DNA of 25,834 nt from NCBI GenBank assembly GCA_946623205.1, contig CAMOQV010000009.1:1-25834 (forward strand), read 5' to 3'. Source of the stretch: an uncultured Clostridia bacterium (GTDB taxonomy: Bacteria > Bacillota > Clostridia > Christensenellales > UBA3700). The stretch's first letter is position 1. The number at the start of each line of letters is the position of its first letter. Both the position numbers and the translations under genes were made by a program. Positions 1 through 9,300 of this stretch are shown one piece after another. The notes under the pieces were generated by a model. It was not told the DNA's origin. It ran no database searches and worked only from the letters and a program-made list of their open reading frames with translations.

Positions 1-82
1 GTATTTTTACTCTACTCTACTATCTTCTTCTATTCAGTTTTTAAGGTGCATTTTGTTCGCTGTCTTTCATGACAGCCAGCAA
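1..82 (-). other. Probable rRNA operon leader (boxA-like) running off the left edge
   Basis: Downstream of the two tandem promoters, the minus strand carries a hairpin (arms 71-76 and 59-64, GCTGTC/GACAGC). At 50-30 follows TGCACCTTAAAAACTGAATAG, which resembles the CTTTGAAAACTGAA-type boxA/antitermination segment found before 16S or 23S rRNA in Firmicutes. No coding frame is visible here. The inference is that a leftward rRNA operon begins just outside the window. The rRNA itself is not in view, so this rests on leader and promoter similarity only. Confidence 0.55.
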
Positions 83-111
83 ATAATACCATTTTAAATT
101 TTTAATGTCAA
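83..111 (-). promoter_or_regulatory. Strong sigma-70-type promoter, proximal (P2) of a tandem pair
   Basis: On the minus strand, -35 TTGACA (111-106), a 17-nt spacer and -10 TATTAT (88-83). The -35 is a perfect match and the -10 differs from consensus at one position. It fires leftward into the hairpin and boxA-like leader. Perfect spacing and tandem arrangement are typical of rRNA promoters. Confidence 0.75.
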
Positions 112-182
112 ACGTTTTAGCTAGGTATTTTTTGCTTTTTTTACACATTCTTTAAAACATCGTTTTTCGAGTGTGCCTTACT

Positions 183-211
183 ATAATATCAATAAATATT
201 TAAGTTGACAA
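183..211 (-). promoter_or_regulatory. Strong sigma-70-type promoter, distal (P1) of a tandem pair
   Basis: On the minus strand, -35 TTGTCA (211-206), a 17-nt spacer and -10 TATTAT (188-183). Upstream of it (roughly 212-300) lies very A/T-rich sequence with A-tracts that could act as an UP element. It is 100 bp upstream of P2 with the same orientation and geometry. Confidence 0.72.
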
Positions 212-304
212 GCCCTTTTCATAATTTTTTACAAATTTTTTTTTGAAGTTATCGATATAATTTAAAATTGCAACTTAAAGAAAACTTAATAAATTTTGAG
301 TTTT

Positions 305-328
305 AAAAAAGAGGCTCCTGAAAGCCTC
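305..328 (-). terminator. Intrinsic terminator of the WG-repeat gene
   Basis: Read on the minus strand, the arms GAGGCT/AGCCTC (328-323 and 316-311) enclose a 6-nt loop and are followed by a run of six T (310-305). Flanking A residues extend the stem. It lies 34 bp beyond the stop codon of the WG-repeat gene and isolates it from the rRNA-type promoters downstream. Confidence 0.8.
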
Positions 329-361
329 TATTTTTGCAAAAAACTGCCGTTTCGCGACGAA

Positions 362-1459
362 TTATTTATTCATGTCGAAATATTCTAAGATGTTTAAAGA
401 TGTAAATAATCCGGTAGGAACTACTACTTTTCCCTTTGTATCAATAACACCATAAGTTAATACAACTCCTGCAGCTCCTGGTGTTCCTGATCTTACAGCA
501 GCATATCCGCAGTAGAAATCTGATACAGCAGAATAACGTGCTTCAATGACCATTTTACCTTTATCGTTAATGAATCCCCAGCTTCCACTGTTTGTTTGAA
601 CAGCTGCAAAACCTTCTACCATATCTCTAGCTCCGATAAATGTTTGAGTCATTTGCTTACCTTTAGTATTAATAAAATACCAATCATTACCTTTATTTAC
701 CCTTGCCATTTTGCCAACGAATGGACCAGCATCATCATAATTTGTATCAATTACAATCTTACCTTTATTGTTTATAAAGCCATAGTTACCACTACGTCTA
801 ACTCTTGCAAGCTTTTGATCATCTGAGAATTGTTGAATTGGAATATCGTCACCAAATTGGTCAAAACGATGGTTGCCAACATCTTGTCCTCTCTTGTTAA
901 TTAGTTTCCAGTATGTTGAATTATATCCTTCACCTGGTTCAACTACTTGAACGAAAGCAACGCCATATTTGAAATCTAAAGCACCATAATAAATAAAGTC
1001 TATCTTTTCTGCGCCTTTCTTATTAACAAAGCCCCATTTATAAACAGGATCGCCTTGCTTATCTACACCAACTCTCTTTTGTGCAGCAACTAAACCACTT
1101 GAGAAGATATTCAATTCAAGTTTAGCGGTTCCGTTTGCACTAGCAGGTAGCGCTATCATTAATATAAACAATACTATTAATACTAATACGACGAATGTTG
1201 TAACATATTTTCTTGGAACATCACGCTTGATAAAGAACTTAATACCTGCGCAAATCCAATCAGAAAGTTTTAAAATGGCAGCACAAATTAAAGCCCATAT
1301 ACGAATAAAGAAGGTGTCGAATTTATTTAAAGAAGGCTTCTTTAACGGATCATCAACTTTCGAAATTCTAGTTGCACTTTCGTTATTGTCCTTGCTTAAA
1401 ACCTCAACATCTTCAAGCTTTATATCTTTTGAATCTACTGTAGTATTCTTATCTGGCAT
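362..1459 (-). CDS. Membrane-anchored WG-repeat protein
   Basis: Protein of 365 aa. An ATG at 1459 was chosen over the TTG at 1471 because GAGGA sits 6 nt before it. The N-terminal ~85 residues are hydrophilic, apart from a Trp-rich semi-hydrophobic patch, and precede one membrane helix (about 86-107). The rest faces the opposite side, probably the outside. It holds about six WG-type repeats with the core [WY]-x-[FLV]-[IV]-[ND]-x-[KR]-G near residues 142, 184, 226, 260, 294 and 336. WG repeats form beta-rich, probably propeller or solenoid-like surfaces, and the binding partner is usually unknown. The gene stands alone between its own promoter and terminator. The architecture is clear, the cellular role is not. 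Confidence 0.85.
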   Translation of the reverse strand: MPDKNTTVDSKDIKLEDVEVLSKDNNESATRISKVDDPLKKPSLNKFDTFFIRIWALICAAILKLSDWICAGIKFFIKRDVPRKYVTTFVVLVLIVLFILMIALPASANGTAKLELNIFSSGLVAAQKRVGVDKQGDPVYKWGFVNKKGAEKIDFIYYGALDFKYGVAFVQVVEPGEGYNSTYWKLINKRGQDVGNHRFDQFGDDIPIQQFSDDQKLARVRRSGNYGFINNKGKIVIDTNYDDAGPFVGKMARVNKGNDWYFINTKGKQMTQTFIGARDMVEGFAAVQTNSGSWGFINDKGKMVIEARYSAVSDFYCGYAAVRSGTPGAAGVVLTYGVIDTKGKVVVPTGLFTSLNILEYFDMNK

Positions 1460-1479
1460 ACCATTCCTCAATACAATTA

Positions 1480-1508
1480 TTTATAACATATTTTCATTTT
1501 TTATACAA
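1480..1508 (-). promoter_or_regulatory. Promoter of the WG-repeat gene
   Basis: Minus strand: -35 TTGTAT (1508-1503), 17-nt spacer, -10 TATAAA (1485-1480), followed 20 nt later by the ATG with its GAGGA site. The divergent epimerase promoter lies about 40 bp away on the other strand. Confidence 0.55.
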
Positions 1509-1546
1509 TATTTTAACGCACTATGCCCGCAATAATATAATACAAT

Positions 1547-1576
1547 TGCATATTTATTTTGCGCGCGGATTATGAT
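1547..1576 (+). promoter_or_regulatory. Promoter of the epimerase-like gene
   Basis: -35 TTGCAT (1547-1552), 18-nt spacer and -10 TATGAT (1571-1576). An overlapping TATAAT (1576-1581) is an alternative -10. The ribosome binding site GGAGG (1619-1623) is 7 nt before the ATG at 1631, which predicts strong translation. Confidence 0.5.
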
Positions 1577-1630
1577 ATAATTTTAATTGTGCAAAAAATA
1601 TAAGTGAATTAACTTTTTGGAGGAAAAATA

Positions 1631-3217
1631 ATGGATAAGAAAACACTTCTTGTTACAGGTGCTTCAGGAAACATGGGATCAGAAGTCCTAAAGCAATGTA
1701 TGGAAACTGGTAGAATTCATGGTGTTGTTTTACTAAGAAAGAAACCAGCAAACGAAAAGCTAGCAGCAAAGCTACAAAAGAAATATGGAGATGACATCGA
1801 AGTTATATTCGGTGACCTTTCTAAGAAAGAAGATTGCGTTAAAGCAGTTGCAAATGCAGATTATGTATTCCACTGCGCAGCCGTAATCCCTCCTGTTTCA
1901 GATCACAATCCAAAGTTAGCTGAATCAACAAACTATTTCGGTGCAGTTAATCTTTGTGATGCAATTAAAGAAAATCCTCGTCATGACCAAATCAAGTTTG
2001 TTGAAATTGGTACAGTTGCTGAATATGGTAACAGAACATATCAACACCCTTGGATTCGTGTTGGAGACCCACTAATTGTTAGTGCCTTCGACTTCTACGC
2101 AGTTACAAAGCTACGTGCAGAAAGACACATCATTGAAAGCGGATTAAAGTACTGGGTATCTTTAAGACAATCTGGTATCTTATATGATAACTTCATGATG
2201 GCTAACCTTCACGATGGATTAATGTTCCACACAGCTTGGAACACACCAATCGAATGGGCTACAGCTAGATCTTCTGGTTTAATGGCTAAGAATTTAATCA
2301 TTGGCGATATAGACAAGACACTTCCAGAAGAATTCTGGAGACATGTATACAACATCGGTAACGGTGAAGCTGCTCGTGTAACAGGATATGAAACATGCGA
2401 TTCAGGCTTTAAGCTAATGGGATGCTCTCCTAAAGACATCTTCAAGCCAGACTGGATGGTAGCTAGAAACTTCCACTGTGGTTGGTTCTACGATTCAGAC
2501 AAGCTAGAAAGCTATACACACTTCCAAGCTTCTGAAACATATGCAGATTTCTGGAATCACTTAAAGAGCCAATTCTTCTATAAATTATGGATTTTCGGTA
2601 AGCCATTCAAGAAATTAATCACAAAGAAAATGATTATGCCTCTATTCGAGAATTCAAACTCTCCAAAGTACTGGTTAAATCACCCAGAATGTGAACAAAG
2701 AATCAATGCATTCTATGGTTCAAGAGAAGAATATGCTAAGATCGGTGAAGATTGGGATAAATATCCTATCTGGTCAGAAGGCGTTCTTCCAGATGGAAAG
2801 AATACACCATGCGATTACCAAGCTATGAAGAAGAAGGAAAATGCTAAGGGCTTACTTCTAGATCATGGTTTTGATGATTCAAAAGATGATAGCGCTATTA
2901 CATTAGACGATTGTATCGCAGCTGCTAAATTCAGAGGTGGTAAGGTTCTAAGCAAAGAAATGAAGACAGGCGATATGTATACAAAGATTGAATGGCAATG
3001 CCATAACGGACACAAGTTCGAAGCTTCTCCATATCTAATCCTTCGTACAGGTCACTGGTGCCCAGAATGCTGTCAACCAGCTCCATGGAACTACGATGAA
3101 CTTGCTAAGCACATCCCATTCTATGCTCAATTATGGTATGATACTCATACAAAAGATGAGAGCAACTTCTACAGTGCAGATTGCTACAAGGATATCATCA
3201 AAGACAAGAATAAGTAA
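1631..3217 (+). CDS. NAD-dependent epimerase/dehydratase (extended SDR) with C-terminal zinc ribbon
   Basis: Protein of 528 aa. Residues 1-300 form an extended short-chain dehydrogenase/reductase: the nucleotide-binding TGASGNMG at 9-16, a GTVAEYG stretch with T128 where Ser/Thr is expected, and the catalytic YAVTK at 156-160. This fold oxidises or epimerises sugar-nucleotide or similar substrates with NAD(P), and the substrate cannot be told here. Typical members end near 310-350 aa. This one continues with about 100 residues of unclear fold and then a zinc-ribbon-like module, C457-x3-H461 and C477-x2-C480 (WCPEC), of the kind seen in DUF4379-type ribbons. Codons favour TTC, AAC, ATC and AAG more than the neighbours, and the RBS is near perfect, suggesting high expression. 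It is monocistronic. Confidence 0.8.
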   Translation: MDKKTLLVTGASGNMGSEVLKQCMETGRIHGVVLLRKKPANEKLAAKLQKKYGDDIEVIFGDLSKKEDCVKAVANADYVFHCAAVIPPVSDHNPKLAESTNYFGAVNLCDAIKENPRHDQIKFVEIGTVAEYGNRTYQHPWIRVGDPLIVSAFDFYAVTKLRAERHIIESGLKYWVSLRQSGILYDNFMMANLHDGLMFHTAWNTPIEWATARSSGLMAKNLIIGDIDKTLPEEFWRHVYNIGNGEAARVTGYETCDSGFKLMGCSPKDIFKPDWMVARNFHCGWFYDSDKLESYTHFQASETYADFWNHLKSQFFYKLWIFGKPFKKLITKKMIMPLFENSNSPKYWLNHPECEQRINAFYGSREEYAKIGEDWDKYPIWSEGVLPDGKNTPCDYQAMKKKENAKGLLLDHGFDDSKDDSAITLDDCIAAAKFRGGKVLSKEMKTGDMYTKIEWQCHNGHKFEASPYLILRTGHWCPECCQPAPWNYDELAKHIPFYAQLWYDTHTKDESNFYSADCYKDIIKDKNK

Positions 3218-3240
3218 TTCTATTATTTGATAACAAAACT

Positions 3241-3268
3241 AAGGCCATCGATCAAAATCGGTGGCCTT
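3241..3268. terminator. Bidirectional intrinsic terminator between convergent genes
   Basis: A 12-bp stem (3241-3252 with 3257-3268, one G-U pair) closes a 4-nt loop. It is followed by T-rich sequence on the plus strand (ATTGTTTAT) and by AGTTTTGTT on the minus strand. It ends both the epimerase transcript and the leftward NUDIX transcript. Confidence 0.8.
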
Positions 3269-3297
3269 ATTGTTTATATATATTTATTACAATAATA

Positions 3298-3831
3298 TTA
3301 TTCTTTAAATAATGCGTATCTTAAAATAGCAATGACAGTTTTGGCGTCTTTCAATTCCCCGTTTCTAACCATCTCTAAAGCTTTATCAAATGGAATCTTC
3401 TTAATATTCAAAAATTCATCGTCATCCCACTTTGTATCTCCAAAAGTTAATCCTTTTGCTAAAAAGATATGCAGTGGCTCATTTGTATATCCTGGAGTTG
3501 GATATATTAAATCTATCATCTTAATCTCTTTGCAATCAGCGCCTATTTCCTCTTTTAATTCGCGCTTTGCGCATTCTAGAGCATCTTCTCCTTTCTCTAG
3601 CTTTCCAGCTGGAATTTCAAGCAATAATTGCTTGTAGGCGTATCTATATTGTTCAACTAGATAAATATTTCCTTCATCATCAATAGGCAGTATACTTGCG
3701 CCACCGTGATGATTAATAATCTCTCTATAGGCAGTCTTTCCGTTTGGAGTTAATATTTCGTCATTATATAGCTGAAGTATTTTGCCGTCATATATTAAAT
3801 TCTGTTTAACTGTCTTTTCTTCCCTATCCAT
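3298..3831 (-). CDS. nudF: NUDIX hydrolase, ADP-ribose pyrophosphatase type
   Basis: Protein of 177 aa. A complete NUDIX box G-x5-E-x7-REL-x-EE-x-G lies at residues 76-98, with R90, E91, E94 and E95 as the metal and catalytic core. The segment before it (VEQYRYAYKQLLLEIPAG) is the hallmark of the ADP-ribose pyrophosphatase subfamily, which cleaves ADP-ribose to AMP and ribose 5-phosphate and disposes of NAD breakdown products. The length is normal. The site AGAGGA stands just before the ATG. It follows the foldase lipoprotein gene, but a terminator lies between them, so it is either expressed by readthrough or from a promoter inside the preceding gene. Subfamily is likely, exact substrate unproven. 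Confidence 0.88.
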   Translation of the reverse strand: MDREEKTVKQNLIYDGKILQLYNDEILTPNGKTAYREIINHHGGASILPIDDEGNIYLVEQYRYAYKQLLLEIPAGKLEKGEDALECAKRELKEEIGADCKEIKMIDLIYPTPGYTNEPLHIFLAKGLTFGDTKWDDDEFLNIKKIPFDKALEMVRNGELKDAKTVIAILRYALFKE

Positions 3832-3843
3832 ATTTCCTCTACT

Positions 3844-3865
3844 AAAAAAGGACGCTTGCGCGTCC
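3844..3865 (-). terminator. Intrinsic terminator or attenuator between the foldase gene and nudF
   Basis: Minus strand: GGACGC (3865-3860), loop GCAA, GCGTCC (3855-3850), then six T (3849-3844). Flanking A/T pairs lengthen the stem. The hairpin begins 7 bp after the upstream stop codon and its T-run ends 12 bp before the nudF start, leaving no room for a separate promoter downstream. Confidence 0.82.
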
Positions 3866-3872
3866 CTTTTAA

Positions 3873-6224
3873 TTATGATTCATAAGCTTTCAACAATTCG
3901 TCGTAAACCTTATCTACTTTTGATATCGATGCGCTCTTGCCATCTAAGTTTCCTAGATACAAAGCGATTTGGTCTGCCGAATACTTTGTTGTAAATAATG
4001 CTGTAACACTTGCATCATCTAAATATTCATATAATGTTTGATAATCACAAGTTACCCTTGTTACATCTCTTGAAGTTATTACATAGTAAGTCTTTGTTGC
4101 TGGTGTAAATTCTTCAGCTGACTTGAAGATGATTCTTTCATATGAATCTCCATCCCATGTATAGTACTTTGTTGTGTCACTATATGTAGCATCTTCTGCG
4201 ACCTTAGCATATGTAAATTCATATTTGATAGATGTGTCTCTATCATAGATAGCATCTTTCGATTTGTCATCTTTATTATATGTGTAAACAAATCCGTTTT
4301 TATCACCTTTAGCGTATGCTGAAACAGAATCTGTAGCGAAGTTAGCGCAACCATACTTTTCTGTAACTAATACAATATGAATACCATAATCATTTATGAT
4401 AAATGAAATTGAATTACCATTATTTGTTGTAGCTGTATAGATTTGTGCTTTTAATGGATCTGCAGCTGTAGTTGTTGATGTAGCAGGTTCTTTTACAATT
4501 GTTAATGTTCCATCTACATTGTATGTTGAATTAAATTTAGAAGTGTATTTAACTTCTGCTCCAACGATTACATCTGTAGTAGCAGCAACTGGAGTAGCAA
4601 CATATGAAGCTAAGGCTTGTGTTGCTAATCTTCTAGCTAAAACTGTATATTCTTCAACATAAGTTGTATCTTTACCATCTGGTGTAATTGTGTATGCTTC
4701 ACTTGAGAACATACCGCTATCATCATTTACTAAATACATCCATTGAGTGAAAGCTTCAACCATTGCGCTATATGAAACGATTTGTTCAGCATATGCTTTC
4801 TTAACATCGTTCATAGCTGCATATTCATTGCTTGCCTTGAATGTATCTACTATTTCTTTTTGAATAGCTGGCAATTGTTCAGCCATCAAATATAAAACAA
4901 CTTTATAATCAACGTCGATATCTGTATAACCAGCAGAGATAACAACTTCTTCTTCACCATCTTTATATGTATATGCCTTATCATAATTAGCATCATAATA
5001 TGGATCTGAAATGTTAACTTTAATACCTGTGTTATCCTTTAGATATTTTGAAACGTCTGCATCAGCAATACCTAGAGCCATATTATCTCTTAATTCTAAA
5101 AGCTTATCTTCAGTTGCAGCATAAGCAACCTTCATGAAGTTTAAAGCAGCTGTTTGCTTGTCTGAGAATTTTAATAGGATGCTCTTAACGCCTGCATATG
5201 TGTCTGCTGCATTAACTGGCATAAATGTTGAACCAGAAATTGCACTAGCGTATGAAGTTTCATCTAGATTTGCTATATTGTCGTTAATTAATTTTAGATA
5301 TCTTGCTTCAATATCTGCATCTGTTGATGTAACGGCTTTCTTTAAACCATCACGTAGAGATGTTAAAATGCAAGAACCATATTTATCGTCTAAGAACCAA
5401 GCATAACCTGTATGAGACTTTTCAATATTTTCTTTTAAAGTCTTTAGAGCAGATTTCATGTTCTTCTTTGTTGTTGAATTATTTTCTAACTTAATCTTTT
5501 CAGAAATAACGTTAAAGATATCTAATTTTGCTAAGAATGTATCAACATCTGTCTCGCCTAGGCTTGCGATAAATTCTGGAGTGATTTGACCATATGTTGT
5601 CTTTTCATATTCTCTGCCATAAATTGCAGCAATGCTTGTAGAATATAAATCTGCTTTGTATTCAGATCTATCTTCATCAATAGTTCTTACTGTTCTTGGA
5701 GTTAATGGAGACTCTACTGTTTCTTCTTCATCATCTTCCTTCTTTGTAAGATCAGATAAGATGCTTTCATATGATGACATGAAATCACTGTTTGTTTGAT
5801 CAATTGCATAAACTCTTTGAGATAAAGATACGAAATCTTTTTCTTCTAGAGCTGTAATTGCCTTTGTTGTATCAACATATGCAAAATCTGGATCTCCAGC
5901 TGTTGCTTTTTCGTAAACATAATATTTTGCATACAATGATAATAATGCGCTCTTTGTTAATGTGTTGTAGAAATATTCAACAACTTCTGCAACTGTCATA
6001 CCATAATTGTTGATATATTGAGAACCATAAGAATTTACATATGTAGCCAATTGACCTTTGTAAATATCTTTAGACAATTCCCCATATCTTACTGTAGCAA
6101 TAACTTGATAATAGTCTCTTTCATCATCCTTTTCGAACATTCCTGTAGAACATGCAAAACATGCAAATACAAGAGTTGTTAATAATGCTACTATTATCAA
6201 TAAAGCGATTAGCCTTTTCTTCAT
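3873..6224 (-). CDS. PrsA/SurA-like foldase lipoprotein (divergent parvulin)
   Basis: Protein of 783 aa with a lipoprotein signal: KKR, a hydrophobic core and C22 after VFA (C25 is a second candidate), so it is anchored on the outer face of the membrane. Residues 45-110 resemble the SurA/PrsA N-terminal chaperone segment. VKSILLKFSDKQ (345-356), DDSGMFS (501-507) and GIHIVLVTE (614-622) match the start, middle and end of a parvulin peptidyl-prolyl isomerase domain, which here is spread over about 280 residues instead of the usual 90. An acidic low-complexity stretch lies at 160-190. It follows mfd, the usual place of a prsA-like gene in Clostridia. It has its own promoter and an AAGGAG site 8 nt before ATG. 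Foldase family is likely, and isomerase activity is uncertain. Confidence 0.68.
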   Translation of the reverse strand: MKKRLIALLIIVALLTTLVFACFACSTGMFEKDDERDYYQVIATVRYGELSKDIYKGQLATYVNSYGSQYINNYGMTVAEVVEYFYNTLTKSALLSLYAKYYVYEKATAGDPDFAYVDTTKAITALEEKDFVSLSQRVYAIDQTNSDFMSSYESILSDLTKKEDDEEETVESPLTPRTVRTIDEDRSEYKADLYSTSIAAIYGREYEKTTYGQITPEFIASLGETDVDTFLAKLDIFNVISEKIKLENNSTTKKNMKSALKTLKENIEKSHTGYAWFLDDKYGSCILTSLRDGLKKAVTSTDADIEARYLKLINDNIANLDETSYASAISGSTFMPVNAADTYAGVKSILLKFSDKQTAALNFMKVAYAATEDKLLELRDNMALGIADADVSKYLKDNTGIKVNISDPYYDANYDKAYTYKDGEEEVVISAGYTDIDVDYKVVLYLMAEQLPAIQKEIVDTFKASNEYAAMNDVKKAYAEQIVSYSAMVEAFTQWMYLVNDDSGMFSSEAYTITPDGKDTTYVEEYTVLARRLATQALASYVATPVAATTDVIVGAEVKYTSKFNSTYNVDGTLTIVKEPATSTTTAADPLKAQIYTATTNNGNSISFIINDYGIHIVLVTEKYGCANFATDSVSAYAKGDKNGFVYTYNKDDKSKDAIYDRDTSIKYEFTYAKVAEDATYSDTTKYYTWDGDSYERIIFKSAEEFTPATKTYYVITSRDVTRVTCDYQTLYEYLDDASVTALFTTKYSADQIALYLGNLDGKSASISKVDKVYDELLKAYES

Positions 6225-6271
6225 CTATGTTGCTCCTTTTTGGCTGATATCTTAATAATTTTTACTTAATC

Positions 6272-6300
6272 ATTATACATAATGGACCTTTAAATGTAAA
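6272..6300 (-). promoter_or_regulatory. Promoter of the foldase lipoprotein gene
   Basis: Minus strand: -35 TTTACA (6300-6295), 17-nt spacer, -10 TATAAT (6277-6272, perfect), located in the 90-bp gap after mfd. No terminator is visible in that gap, so the gene may also receive readthrough from the mfd operon. Confidence 0.7.
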
Positions 6301-6314
6301 TAAATATTTTATTT

Positions 6315-9300
6315 TTATTCGCTCGCGCTAATTAAAAAGGCAATCAATGCATTCAACTTATCTACATTTGAGGACATTTTGAAGTCAAAAATGACCTTTG
6401 GTTTTGCCTCGTTTGAAAGCGTTGCTTTATCTCCCATTTTCAATATGCTATCCATTAATTTTTCATTTTTAATGAAATCTGCAGAACTAAATGTCATTGA
6501 ACAAGTCCTGTTGTTAATCAAAATATGCTCTACATCAAGCGCTTGCGCCATGTTCTTTGCAAAGCCTACATTTATTAGGTTTTGAAGCGGAATTGGAACC
6601 TCTCCAAAACTTCCCTCTAATCTCTTTAAAAGAACCTCTACATCCTCTTTGTTTGTTATGTCTAAAATGTCTCTCAAAACCTTCAATCTAGAGTTTTCAT
6701 CTTTAACATAATCTTTGTCCAAATATGCATTGATAACCACATCAACTTGGCAATTAACATTTGAGTGTTGCACGCCTCTAATTTCATCAACGGCTTCTTG
6801 CAACAACTTGCAATACATATCATATCCAACCTTTTCAATATGGCCATGTTGTTCTTTTCCTAAGATGTTTCCGGCGCCTCTTATTTCCAAATCTCGCATT
6901 GCAATCTTAAAGCCAGAACCAAGTTCTGTGTAATCCATAATTGCATTTAATCTCTTTAGGGCTGAATCTGTTAACACTTTATCTGGATTTACAGTAAAGT
7001 AAGAAAATGCCAATTTATTTGAACGGCCTACTCTTCCTCTCAATTGGTACAATTGAGACAAGCCTAGTTTATCTGAGTCACACACAATTAAAGTGTTTGC
7101 TTCTGGGATATCTATTCCGTTTTCAATAATTGTTGTACAAACCAAAACATTTGCTTTCTTCAAATAGAACTTTTCTATCTTTTCTTCAAGCTCAGCGCTC
7201 TTCATTTGTCCATGTGCAACAATAACTTCTGCCTCAGGTACTACTTCTTTTACATGCTCTGCAAATTTGTTTATTGTCTCTACCTCGTTATACAAAATAT
7301 AGACTTGTCCACCTCTTGCTAATTCTCTTTTTATTGCATCTTCCAATAATCCGTCTGTAAGTTCTGTAACCGATGTTTGTATTGGGATTCTATTTATAGG
7401 AGGTGTCTCTAGAACTGATATATCTCTAACACCAATTAGTGACATGTTCAATGTTCTTGGAATTGGCGTTGCAGACAATGTTAGTACGTTTAGGGAATTC
7501 TTTAATACCTTCAATTTCTCTTTATGTGCAACTCCAAATCTTTGCTCTTCATCTAAAACCAAAAGACCTAAATCTTTAAATTGCACATCTTTAGATAGTA
7601 ATCTATGAGTAGCTACTACAACTTGTGCTTCTCCAGATTTGATTTTTTGAAGAGATTCATTAATCTGCTTTTGGCTCTTTAATCTAGATATTAACTCTAT
7701 ATCTATTCCATATGGAGCAAAACGCTCTTTTGCAGTAAGGTAGTGCTGCTGTGCAAGGATAGTTGTTGGGCACAATATAGCAGCTTGCTTATTGTCTAAT
7801 AAGGTCTTGAATATTGCACGAAGTGCAACTTCTGTCTTTCCATATCCTACGTCGCCGCAAATAAGTCTATCCATTATGACGCCTCTTTCCATATCGTTTT
7901 TGACATCTTTTATTGCTTCTATCTGATCTATTGTTGGAGTGAATTCAAACCTTTGCTCAAAGTCTTCCATCAATTCATTATCATCTGAATATTTGAATCC
8001 TTTTTGATTCATTCTCTTTGAATATAGATCAACCAAATCAATTGCTATTTCTTTTAAAGACTTTTTAACGGAATTTTTTAATCGTGCAAAATCTTCTCCG
8101 CCAAGCGAACTTAAAGTTGGTGCTTTTTCTGAACCTGAGTATCTAGATAGTTTATTTAATTGAGATATTGGAACATATAGCTTTCCGCCATTTTTATATT
8201 CAACTAAGACATAGTCTTGTTCAACATTTAGGTTCTTCATTCTAACTAAGCCTAAACATTTACCAATACCATGGAATTCATGTACTACGTAATCCCCAAC
8301 TTGTGGCATTACAAAGATTGAAGATTTTTTAGATTTAGCTCTTTCTTCTTTATGAGAATTCTTAACAATGTTTTCTACGCCAATTAAAACTAATCCTGCA
8401 CTTGGATAAATAAACCCTTCGTGTATATCTTCAGGAACAATATATATGCCCTTTTTGTATTGAAGTTCTTCTTCTTTATATGCACAAGGAACATCTTGAT
8501 CAATAAGCGAATTATATAGCGCCTTTGCTCTATCTTTCGTAGCTTGGCACAAAACAACCATAATGCCGCTATTTAGATAAAGATTTAAATCGTCGATTAA
8601 TTTATCGTAATTTAAAATATAGTTGTTTAAACGCTTAACATTTGGTTTTAGAACTTGCTTTGGATTTAAAAGCGTTGATGATGAAACTAAATTTGAAAAG
8701 CCTAGCTTTAATATTTTATCTAGATGCGCCTCAACCATCTCCATATCCAAAATGCAGTTTTGATGCGCTTTTGTTACTTCACCTTTTTGAGTTAATTCTT
8801 TTACTCTTTCATTATGCTCTTTTAAATGATTAACTATTAATCCTTTGATAGCATCTACTTCATCCAAAACCATAATGCCATCATCTAGATAGTCATAGAT
8901 TAAATCATTATGCTTTGTTAAAAATGGGATTAGCCATTGATGCTGTTGAGATATTAATTGCAAATCCTTTATATCTTGCAATACTTGATTGGCTCTATCT
9001 GCAGCTGCGGCTTGTAATTTGCTTATTTCCTTTTGGGCCTTTAAAATACCTTCTTCAAGTTCTTTTTCTTCATATAACAAATCATTGTTTGGATATATGG
9101 TTATCTCTTGCATCTCGCCAATAGACAACATTGTTTCTATATCAAAGGTTTTGATGTTTTCAATAGTATCGCCCCAGAACGAAATTCTTATTGGCATAGA
9201 CATATATGGCAAGAACACATCAATGATGTCACCATTGTTGGAGAATGTGTTTTTCTCTTCACAGGCATCTTCTTTTGAATATCCCATATTTACAAGGGAT

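Noticed and set aside
1460..1471. TTG at 1471 as the start of the WG-repeat gene
   Set aside because: The GAGGA ribosome binding site lies downstream of it and is correctly spaced for the ATG at 1459.
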